Source of the DNA: Marsupella aquatica
Lineage: Eukaryota; Marchantiophyta
Direction of reading: 5' to 3'
Length of the DNA stretch: 64,000 bases
NCBI GenBank assembly: GCA_973895155.1
Contig: OZ316895.1
Span: 23,870,001 to 23,934,000, forward strand
How positions within the stretch are numbered: position 1 is the first letter of the stretch; each line of letters starts with the position of its first letter. The notes beneath the pieces are model-generated. The model ran no database searches, had not been told where the DNA came from, and saw only the letters and a program-made list of their open reading frames with translations. Shown piece by piece: positions 31,079-42,349 of the stretch. Position numbers and translations under genes: made by a program.

Positions 31079-31297
31079 TCAAATTGGATGAAATATTCTG
31101 CGATGATGGATTCTTAACATGAAAGGTGACCAAGGATACATCTTGTGTGCTTCCTTCTGATCCATATCTGCCAGGTAATCAGCTTTTGCATAATATGGCA
31201 CATGATGATCGACAAGGATATCCAATTGATCCTTAACTGGCTTGATAGTAAACATGAGTCGGGCTGCACAAGACCAATCGGGTGGAGACAATGACAA
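31079..31297 (-). other. Unassigned open frame, exon-like
   Basis: A 72-codon frame. Its later part (RLMFTIKPVKDQLDILVDHH, then KADYLADMDQKEAH) has protein-like composition and is preceded on that strand by a plausible acceptor (cttgtgcag). No family recognised and no partner exons found. It could be a transposon or gene relic on the strand opposite the kinase gene. Confidence 0.2.
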
Positions 31298-31554
31298 AGG
31301 TATAATTCACAAGTCTTTTGTTCTACCTTGACAATGCCGTACAACAAAAGCAGCAAAAATTGTGTAGTTAATTAAGCTACAGGATTGCAAAGAAGTTCAG
31401 TTTTTGGAGCCAATTTTCAATGAATCACTGTGCATTCAAGCTTCATAAATGACTGACCATGCAAATTAACACTCTTCAACTTCTAAAGACTAGAAAGAAT
31501 TAGGGGTAATTGTCCATTATACATAACAATCCCAGGTTAGTGGTTTGATTGTAG

Positions 31555-34500
31555 GACACCAAATTGTGAGATGCACAGAAGCTGCCATGAAAGCTATTAT
31601 GGAAGAAAACATGAAAGGGCTCAAAGATATAACTCAGGTGCACACATTACTACAACTTTGAACACAACTCACTAGATTTTAGTTATTGTAAGCCTCAAAT
31701 TCAATACTCATGGGATGGTGAGACTAAGTTGATTGATGGCCAGCATTGATACCAACCTATAGAATTTACAGAAAAGAGTTTGCAAGTAGGAAAGGTACAC
31801 CATTCTCCTTTTATCATTCTCCATGAGAAGATTTATGGAATATTCTTGAAAATCCTACACTATGTACAATCAAGAAAGAGAAATTGTCCAACAAGTGCAA
31901 TTAAACATGGAGAATGAAGAAATAAACTTCAAGTAAAGAGATTAACCCTAATATGAAAAACCCTAAACCCTGAATTCTCAAAGGAAGCACTTATCTGGGG
32001 GAGCTTTTGGAGAGTGACTGTTTGAGGGTAAAATTCTGGTGTCAGCCATCTTTCAAATAATCTTCTCATCAGACAACTAGGTGTAAAAAGTTTGCTAGAT
32101 CATGAATTCATACAATTCTGAAGCAGGAGAAGAATTGTGCCAACCTGCATGAAATGGATTTAATTTATTTGAAGATTTGAGAACTGGATAAGTTGCATTT
32201 ATGTTACAACGTAATGAAACTGTTTCATAAGCATTCATGTTGTGTACAATGTTTAGAGGCTAGCTACCAAGTCCATGACTGAGAAAGAGAAGGTTGATAC
32301 GTTGAAGGAGCTGGAGGACTTATTTTATGGCTTCAGCTCTCAGCAAATTTCTATCGCAATGCAAGCTTTAACATTGTGCTACGAGGCAACTCATCATAAT
32401 GTTGATGTTCCACCAAAGGTTTAGAACTATTCCAAAGTCTGTGTTTAATTTTAGTGGCTCTCTTGGTTTTGATATCATACATGTTTACGTGAAATGAAGT
32501 CAAAGGGTTTGGAACCATTGCAAATTTAGCCCACTTGACTACTGTGAATAGTGGTTAGATAACAACTAATCGGTAGACACTAGTCAGGTTACCCCTTCCT
32601 TGAACATAAATAAACATGAAGACACGAAAAAAATTCTTGAAATGAAAGAATTCTATACTATTTCCCTTGCCCCCATCCATATTTTTTGTCCACCCTTATT
32701 TCATTGTTGTCTTTAGTTAGAGTCAATGTCACTTTTGTTCATCTTTGCTCCTGTCCCTATTTTTTGTCCACCCTCATGTGTGTTGTCCTTATTAACAATC
32801 ATTGTCACTTTTGTCTTTATTAAGAGTTACAGTCTGGAGGCTTCACTCTAGACCATAGGCCTTTCAAGTAGTTTCCCTTTGCTAACTATTAGTAAGATCT
32901 CTAGGATGCAACATTGTTGTCCTTGCATCAAGTTTATTCCATGAAGAGGATAATTTCAAGAAATGTGGATGATGAATTGTGAGAGTACTGAGACCTCCAC
33001 TTAAGAACATATGATGTGGAATAGTTTCTAGCCAATAATAGGATTTCCCCACAGTAATTATTCAGGTTTCCATATGTAAAGAATTCTATGGATGCAACAC
33101 TTATCCATGAACTTGGTTTCCTGTAATATTCTAGAGATTTTGGAAATAGCATACTGTTTACATAACATATCAGATCAGATAGTTTTGTGGGGCCAGTGTT
33201 ATAAAGAAAATCGATTATAAGTAATGAAGGAATCTTAGCGGAGGGTTCACAAGAACTTTACTGGGAAAATTTCATTTGATTCCCTTTAATTTCAAGCATT
33301 TGGGGGAATTGCATTCTTTCCCCTGCTTTGGGGACAGCCTTACTATAGACGAGGAGAGATTCCGAATCGATGTGCACCAATCATGAAGATTTCAAAGCGA
33401 TCAATAGTATTTTTTTGTGCAATGGACGTCTCGAACCCCTTCTTCCAAAATCTGTAGACAGGGAGTGAAATTTCCTTCTTTCAACAAACTGGTGAATCGA
33501 ACTTGGGCCACACAATGGTATCAATTTTCACTGTGAAGATGTAATTATAAGCAAAAGGTATTTGTGTCATTTGTCAGGTGATTAGTCAACAAGCTTCGGG
33601 TGAGGACGTGGATCGGAGTGAAGTAACGCAAGGTGCAGACCCAAGTGAACAATCTTTAAATCAGAGTGTGAGGTCAGGTACAGCAACTTTGAATCAAGAT
33701 GTTGAGTCACCTTCATCAGAGAGCTCCAGCAAAATGTCAAGAGATGAGAACCACCATATCGAATACGTGGACAACGAGGCTGAAAACAAAACTTATGCAA
33801 AATTGCTCCCTAGGTGAGTCTGCCTGTAAATGCAGTAGCAAAAAGTCGACATTATTGCTATACAAACGTACTGATCAAAAGTTCCCAAGACTTGGGTTCG
33901 TGATTATACCGGAGCGACAGCTCAGATGAAAAGAACAATCCTTGTAAGGTTTGGAGGCATAATAGATATCATGGGAATGTTCTCATGCACTTTGATCGCG
34001 ACTGACAGCTTGAATGGATTATTTTATGATTTTAGTTCATCAATGAGAAAAAGAAATCGAAATTGGTCTGAAAGTTGGAGGAAGGCTGTGGAGGGTGCTC
34101 TTCAAATTTCCAAACATCCCCGTCCCAAGATACGGTACATCATCTTTCAACTTTAGTTTGACTACTAGTTGATTTTACACTTATATTTCAGAGCCCAACA
34201 GCCACAAATTCTGAAGATCAGATCATAGTTCAATCAAATCACGATTCCTAAGTTCAACTTCCAAAAATCATTAAGATCAGCTAGACAAACTCTATCGAAT
34301 TGGTAGTTATTCCATGTGAGCCAAACCCATACTTTCAATGTTTGCGCTGCAACCAGGACTCCACATGAGACTTCGATCTCAAAGTGTACAGAGTATGATT
34401 TGGTTCCAAGTGGTGTACTTAAACACTAAGGTAGAGAAAGATATACCTGCTCGAGGATGATTTGCATACTAATCATGATGTTTGGCCTGTCTACACTCTT

Positions 34501-37500
34501 GACCCATAGCATCTGTTACAGCAGCTGAAAATAGGTGCAAAAGGTTTTACTTCTGCTAAGTTTCCAGAGAACTATATCTGATTAACTAAGTTTCAAAACT
34601 GCAGAGACGCAGTTTTTTCAAAAATGGAAGCATTATCAATGCGAAAAGTGGTGCCAAAGTCAGAAGGTGCAAAAGAACGTTTGCGGAAAATTTTGAGGTC
34701 TAAGTTCGATAAGAGCTTTCCAAGTACAATTATTTCCATTCCTAGTTGCGTTGACTCAAGGTTTAGCGTTTTGGTCATTACAACATTCGCTTCCAAAGAA
34801 AACTTACGGTCACTTTATCGAGTAAAATGTTGGGTGTTTTGACTGTCTCAACAGTACGTAGAGTAGATAGAGAGTGGAGTTACTTGACTTATAACTTACA
34901 TTTCAAGCTTGTCCTTCCAGCACGCACTTTCTTCTAGGAGACTTGGATGATGCATTGAGGGAGGAGATAGTAGACGCTTTTCAGGATCTTCGTGTTGGGC
35001 CCGATACAGAAGTTATGAAACCTGGAGAATCAGCTGACTTCTTTTATGTGATTGTGAGCACCATTTGTAACCCGACATCTAAGGATTTCCTGGTCAGCAT
35101 GTCAATGTAATCCCAGCCCACTCATAAGTTTCTTACAGCAAATGTTTTGAGTGAAGGCTGTCTTGGATAGTGCTTTCCAATTATGGTGGGCGCCAATATT
35201 TCGGCAATCCTGTTTTCCGAGGGAAAAAGTCACAAACGGTTGGAATGTAAATTCAAGGGGTACCACAAAAAACATTTCGGCAATCCTGTTTTCCGAGCCT
35301 CATCTTTTCCCTTCGTGTACACTTTCTAAGAGCATAATACAATTTCAATTTTCCCGCCAACTTGATCTTTTGGTTCTTGCATACAGGATGTTGGAGAAGT
35401 TGACGTTTTGATGAAGAAGGTGAGCTGAAGTAAATTATATGATCTCAAGCTCCATGTGTGTTGAATTCTATGTTATAGCTGAATAGGAACATCCCACCCA
35501 GCTAGCAACAAACCAGTTCGAAGCTTAATCGTACAGAACACAGAATTCGAAATGAGTTTCCATCGTGCTTGCTTGGTAGGGTAATGAACCCACCACTCTG
35601 GTACATTCGAAAGGCGCAGGGGAGAGCTTTGGAGAACTAGCGCTAATGTATGATACTGTTCGGAATGTAACAGTCAAGACCAAAACTCACTGTCTGTTGT
35701 GGTCAGTTGACCGTCCAACATTCAAGTCCACTATCAGCCGCCATCTTAGTGGGTCCCAAATTGCACAGGTATTCCATCGAACCAAGCGACATCCCTTCAT
35801 GGCTTTGGTCAATAGAGGCTTTCTTCAAACAACACAGCGTTCTGTATTTATGAGGAATTGAAATTTCATGTACTGTCTTGTAAGTGAATTAAAACTTGAG
35901 GAGTCAAGCTAAATAAGAAACCCAGGATAGAAATGAAGCATGTACCAAAATGAAGAGAGAACTTATCTGTTGTCTTTGGCAATTCATGTTGTTTTTTGAA
36001 CTTTGGATGTCCCAAATTTCGAGTACCTAAAGGAACGTTTCTAACAAATGCTGTTGTCGGTAATTACGTTGGTAGGTGCTAAGAGAAGTTCCTGCATTGA
36101 AGAAACTGCCAACTCGGGATATTGTCGCGTTGAGCCGCCATTGCAGCGTTCAACATTTTCGTCGTGGTCAGCAAATTTTGCAAGCCGGTACTCACGTAGA
36201 CAAGGTGAGTTTGGATAGGACACGCAATACTTAACAATATAGCTGTATTTTAAGGCAACTACTGTAGATTGTTGTCTGCAGCAGCATCATATAGCTTGAT
36301 CTGTGACTATGGATGGCCGAGATTGATCAGGTTTCTAAATGTAAGTACTCGTTGCTGGTATCAAATAAGGTAGACTGCATTTACTCACGTGGAGCAGAAT
36401 GGATGAGCCTATTTCTTACCATGCACAATGCAGGTGTATGTTATACAAGAAGGGCAAGTAAGAATGAGTTGGGGAGTACCTGTAGCAGGTAAACCATCAG
36501 GCGTTGGAGGAGACACACTGGCGATGATGGATCGATTAGAAGTTCTTGGTGAGGCTTTGCTCTTAAATGACGACACATTGAACCCTTGGAACTACGTTGC
36601 GTCCTCGGACCATGTAATTTTGGACCCTAGCCTTCAGGTTATTAAGCCATGAAAAGAAATTACGGTAGCTAAAAAGTTGAGTTGTTCTCTTAATTTAATC
36701 TTTTTAAGAGACCTTGCTATCCAAATATTTAGCTATCTATGATCCTAGTGCACGGCATGAATAGTTTTGATACGGAACAGTGTTTTAACTCGGGAGTAGA
36801 TAAAGATCCAACTGGAAGCACAAATGCATTTAATAAGGTTTAGTGCTTTAAATGATCTCTAAAACCGACCTTATGCTTGACAGGTCGAATTGATTATGAT
36901 GAACAGAAGTCTATTTGATAGCGACATTTCGAAATCTATACGAAAAGGGTTGCAGATACAATTTATAATTCTTGCCCTTCAACGTGTGCCGTTGTTTCTA
37001 GAGCTGGACTACGAGCAACTTTCAAACCTTGCAGAACAATTCACAGAATCAACGCATAAGAGAGGTTCCATGTAACATCCTAGAATCTTTGCCCTCATTG
37101 AACATTATTGATCCAAGAACTTCCTACACTAACATAGATCTCTTCCAAGTCATTTTGAATCTAACCTTTTAAGTATGTTGCCTACAGTTTTTTGATAAGC
37201 TAATGATAAACTTGCAGCGGAAGAATCAACCTAAGGTCGTTCATATTAAAACTTTGTGACAGATTAAGTTCATTAATTGGCATTGAATGAGTCAAGCTAG
37301 TGACATGTAGAATGGAGGACTCTGTTTCAACTAACAGATGACGATTCAGATTGAGTGGCCTGTGATACAAACGATAATCCTTGGATCTGCCGTTGATCTG
37401 TGCAGGACAAATAATTGTGGGAATTGGTGATGCTTCTGCCTCCGATGCACGTTTATATGTCGTCCTCAAAGGCACTTTAGTAGTACAGAACTTCGTGACC

Positions 37501-40500
37501 AGTCCTGAAGTGATGCAAAATGATGCGAATCAGGTGACTAACAGTCCGGTGATTAATAGTTGGGGTAGTAGACTGGGCTCTTTGTTGAGGAGCCCGTCTG
37601 GAAACCACACAATTCCACCTCCTCTGACCCCATTGAAGAGCCCATCTGGAGTAAACACAATTCCACCTCCTCCAACCTCGTTGAAGAGCCCATCTGGAGT
37701 AAACACAATTCCACCTCCTCCTACCTCGTTGAAGAGCTCACAAGGAGGAAATACAATTCCACCTCCTCTGACGAGTGGCTCGAAATCTTCTCCCACAAGT
37801 TCCGGAACTTCCAGCACAAGCCTCTGCAGCCCGAGTACTAGCTCAGGTCCCCTGAAAGTGTCCCAACTTGAAATTAACAATTCGGCAAGGGATCCTACGA
37901 GTCGCTCCCCTTCGCTCACTTCTGGGTAGGTGGAATTGTCTCTTTGAAGGAAACCATGCACTTAAGGCGCACCTGTTACATGTACGCTACTGTAAACCAT
38001 TATCAGAGAAAGCTAAGGATGCTCTTCATTCTCAAGAAAGTGTTCATGAAAAGAACGTACCAATTAAGAATTGTTCGCAGGCAAAATATGTCTTCATGAG
38101 TAGCTCTCACTGAAAAACATTTCAAACAAAATGTTTTTTGGAATGAAATACTTCATAACTCAGGTGTCTTCTTCCTGCCTGATATATTGCTGTGAGAATC
38201 GTAATGATTCATTACTACTAATCCCACGTCCTATATCTGTCGAAAGCTTTATAATCAGGTGTTGGTGTTTCTGTGAGATCCAGTCAAAGCTGGACTATTA
38301 CAACTTATTCGGTCTTTGGAGAGGAGTGTTTACAAGACGACAGATCCTCAAGCCCAGCATGCCAGTCTACCACTGTGCTTGACAGTGCAGCGATTTGTTT
38401 ATCTGTGTCACTGTCAGAGATGGCCTGTGTGCTTGGACCTATACAAGAGTTTCTTGCACGAGTTGCAAATCTCAACGTTCTTAGGTGCAATTCTCTCCTT
38501 TCTCTTCACATACATGCACCAACGGCAAGCTAGTGATCTGATTACACATCTGTCAATTAAACTAATTATTAAAATGAGGCTCTCAAGTAATGTTGAAAAA
38601 CTATCACAGGAAAACTTATTACAGGCTCGAAAAAACCCTTGAGCTGTTATATCCGGTAGATGATATACCCGGAAATGAGGATTTCGCCATCATTTTCTCG
38701 ACTCAGGGATTTGTAAAGCTCATTGTATGCACACTCATAGTACCAGTTCCTAAATAAAACAGAGCACCCCATTGCTGAAAAGACCCAACTTGTCGTCACG
38801 TGAGAAATATGACAATGACAATTCTTTGGCCAGAAAGGTTCCATGCTTGGAGTATCTTACAAGCCCAGAGTTGGATATGATGTCGCGGTCAATGGGTCTT
38901 CGGAAGGTGAAGCCCGGCGAGGTGATCTATCGCCTTGGAGATCCAGGTGACCGACTATATGTCGTCCACAAGGGGACAGTGGTGGAATCCACGAACTCAG
39001 CCAAAGATGGCAAAGTGGAAGAGCAAATCCTAGTATCCGGATCCTTCTTTGGAGAATGTGCTCTTCTTAAAGCAGAGCCAAGATGGCAGACAATAATTGG
39101 TGGCAACGCTAGTTCCCCATCAGGTTAGCATAATGTAGTATATATATCACTTGTGTAGCCATTTTGTGAAACCTCTAGAGAGCCTCACCATGTAACCGAC
39201 ATATAGACTGGGCTGCAGCTTAATGAATTCTGTTTCAAACTGTCACTCAATCGATTAGTCTAATTTATCTGAGGTAGATAGTTCCAGATATTCCAGCCTG
39301 TATTACTAAAAAGGTTTGGAGTTCTACACTTATATATAATAGTTGTCTTTCGAATTTACTTCCAATTGTTTCAATTGGTACATTTGCTGTACTCAAGTCC
39401 GGACTCGTATCACCACACTGCTAATGATTTGTCCACCGGGTAAGATGCAGCCAGAATAGAACTGTACTATTTGGATCGAGGAGTTCTGGAAGCTCACCTT
39501 GGTCCCCTACAAGAGTTGTATGAGACTCGCAAAGCAAATGCTGAAAAGAATGGCATCATGAAGAAAATATCATTTGAAGAGCTGCAAGTGATCGGTCTCC
39601 TTGGCAGTGGTCAGTTTGATTTTCAGCTTGGTTAGCTTCTAGCAATACTGTAATACACATATAAAGTGACTGTAGTGTTAATAGCCAAATCTCACGATAA
39701 CCTATGGTACGATAATTGGAATCGGTGGAAGTCACTAAAATAAATAATTTCAGGTTAACGCGACCTAGGATCTGGAGAATTCTAAACTTAATATTAGCGG
39801 ATTGCAATTTGACATTTGTTTCCATTCAAATCTTTTGCAGGATTGTTCGGTAAAGTGAAACTTGTGTATTGCCAACGTATGGATGAGTTCTATGCTCTCA
39901 AGTGCGTCAAGAAAGCGCAGGTAGGGATAAAGCATTGCCTAGTTTTGTGGGACGTTTCTTCATTCTAATGAAAGGTTGGACAATATCTTCTCCACCGAAT
40001 GTAATCAGTTCATACTAAAATTTGTGATGCGACCCTGAAGTTTGTATATTCTTAGCGTTCATGTGCTCAATTTTGAGCCTGTCGCCATGAAGCATTAAAA
40101 TATTTTACAGCTTCTGAATAAGGCTCGACGATCATTTATGGTTGAGAATATCGGAGTTGAACTGTACGTGCAGGTCGTCAAAATGCACGAAGAAGAACAC
40201 TTGCGCAACGAAAAGATCAATATGTCCGAGTTGGATCATCCTTTCATAACAAAACTTGTTCGAACCTTCAAAGACGAGAAACATGTAAGATGCACGGTAC
40301 TCGTAATATGTTGAGGGAATATTGACTTTCGCACGCGTTCAATTGCACTGCCAGTTACCTGCGCATGACTCCGAATGCCCAATTTTTCCAGATATATCTT
40401 CTTCAAGAGTTGACAACTGGGAAGGAATTGTTTCAATTCATGGAGAAGGTTGGGCGGCTCCAAGAATGGGAAGCTTCGTTTTATGCTGGTGCGGTGCTCC

Positions 40501-42349
40501 TTGCGTAAGGATTCTCCACTATATGTTCTTATCAAGCTTGTAGCAACCTACTTCTACTCCTACATCATCCTTATAGGCAATTTAAGCTTTTAGAATATCT
40601 GCATATTTGTTTCAAAGTATATTGCAACTGAGATCGACAGCGCACTCTTAGTACAACTCTCGTCATTGTCGAATTTCATTTCATAAAATTAGATGATGCG
40701 ACTAGAAATCCAAAGCAATTCCTGATAGATGGGTGACAATATGTGAGGTCCAAATCGAGGTCCAAATCAGTAAAACACTGCAGGAGGCGATTATTTTCCG
40801 ATGATGCAATTCACTCTAAACAGGATGATCTTCTAGATATACAGTTAGTGCAAACTAGGGCTCATTGGACACGTTTGGCCCCTGATACAGAAGGATTAGA
40901 ACAATTGTCCACCAATGCAGGCTCGCTAGACTTAAACGCCTCGCATGCTTTCAAAACGAAACAGAAAACCCTAAGGGTATACCAGACATGTGCAGATTGG
41001 AGTATATGCATGGCAAAGGAATTGCGTATCGGGATTTGAAGCCTGAAAACACTCTCATTGGAGAGAATGGATATCCCAAACTTATTGACATGGGATTCGC
41101 GAAAAGGATTTACAATCGAAAAACGTTTTCCATGTGTGGAACACCAGACTACATGGCCCCCGAGATCATTAAACGGCAAGGACATGGAAAGGCTGTAGAC
41201 TTCTGGGCTCTTGGTTGTTTGATCTTCGAGATGATTACAAACACCAGCGCCTTCAACAGAGGGAGCGATCCGCCTCAGGTACTAGTGCTCTAGAATCTAT
41301 AGATATGTCTGTACTGTAAAATAGCAATCATGCTGTAATGCAGCAACTAAATGCATTGGTCTATTTACAGTAGCTCCTTATCGATGTTTGTTGGGATCCA
41401 ATCGAAAGAATCGGTAGCTGTCTCGTTTCGATCATTAAATTTGAAAATAAAAAACGATGAAAAACTCATGTGACAGGACCTGCCCATTAGAAAAATCCTA
41501 GCAACCTCTGAATGTATATGGTTCAGAAGTACGTAATAGATGATGGCAGCAAGCAAACTTGGCTGTCCCAGAAAAATTAGCCCTCAAGCTCACTTCTACA
41601 AGAAACTAACCGAAAAATCAATTGCATGCACAGCTGAGAATCTGATTCAGAGGTGCATCGATAGATAATGCTCTAGAAAAGCCGCAGAGCGTCAATACAG
41701 AGACAGGCTTTTAATTTGCTGCCTTCACATATCCCACATTTCCCCACATTCTCCGGGACGACATCGATCACTAATTTGTTAAAGAAACTTTCTTGCAGGT
41801 TGTCTTTCAAAACATCACGGAAGGGCGCTTCCGTTGTCCGGGATATGTCTCGGTCACTACTGTGGACATTATCACGCAATTGCTCGATCCAAACCCAGAA
41901 ACTCGACTTGGATCTCGCCCAGGCGGGATCGTGGAGCTCAAGCAGCATCCTTTCTTCACCCGGGAGATAGACTTCCAACTTCTTCTACGCCAGAAAGAGG
42001 AGGCACCCGTGAGTATCACATTTGACATAATTTTACTGCAAGACACAATTTCAGTCGTTTACTAAATATATATATAGGTGCGAAACTAGCGCAGAACCTT
42101 ATATGGCAGCAAATGTTTTGGTGAAGCCTTCTTTGTTAAGGAGTCTTAATTCCTCCAAGTATTGTCTGGTTTACGGTCTGGATACTCTCAAATACATACT
42201 AAGATATTACTTACCACTGCTCGCAGATGATCCCTAACAAGGTCAAGGACTACAAGGCTCTTTGCACGATTGACAAGCACCCTGAAGATCCATTCGAAAA
42301 TATGAGCAATGTATCACAGCACAATCCTCAGTGGGACGACATCTTTTGA
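31555..42349 (+). CDS. cGMP-dependent-type protein kinase with four cyclic-nucleotide-binding domains (5' end not found)
   Basis: Twenty-one exons join in one frame (~1,228 residues): 31555-31637, 32257-32418, 33578-33813, 34036-34134, 34605-34697, 34921-35053, 35387-35419, 35580-35768, 36076-36204, 36434-36637, 36884-37064, 37406-37925, 38278-38484, 38783-39123, 39451-39609, 39841-39920, 40174-40284, 40392-40504, 40996-41278, 41799-42008, 42227-42349. The first three are the least certain. Four cyclic-nucleotide-binding domains follow a Ser/Asp-rich N-terminus: A (~225-345, FGELALMYDTVRNVTV), B (~345-455, LGEALLLNDD, phosphate-site Arg missing), C (~470-757, FGEECLQDD, Arg missing, split by Pro/Ser repeats) and D (~770-890, FGECALLKAEPRWQ). 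An AGC kinase follows: LLGSGLFGKVKLV, ALKCV lysine, RNEK glutamate, YRDLKPEN, DMG, CGTPDYMAPE. The end PQWDDIF resembles the PKG terminus. Cyclic nucleotide should relieve autoinhibition, as in known PKGs. No PP2C domain was seen. Confidence 0.87.
32831..32862 (-). repeat. Dispersed 'tagagtgaagcctctaga' motif, copy 2 (inverted)
   Basis: The + strand reads agtctggaggcttcactctagacc, the reverse complement of the core at 29571 and 49426. It lies in an intron of the kinase gene. Confidence 0.5.
37580..37776 (+). repeat. 48-bp coding minisatellite (four 16-residue units) in the kinase gene
   Basis: Four tandem in-frame units of consensus LKSPSGVNTIPPPPTS. Units two and three are almost identical at DNA level. 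The array falls inside the third nucleotide-binding domain, between GTLVVQNF and YSVFGEECL. The long open frame and in-frame unit length favour translation, but a GT at 37565 would allow it to be spliced out. Confidence 0.75.

Larger units (their letters stand above)
29053..31554. other. Long stretch upstream of the kinase exons
   Basis: The promoter and first exon(s) of the downstream kinase should lie here, because the first recognised exon starts in mid-codon. I could not identify them with confidence. The stretch also holds a dispersed 40-bp motif (29571-29615), CCCTAA repeats (30503-30520) and a - strand open frame at 31079-31297. Confidence 0.4.
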
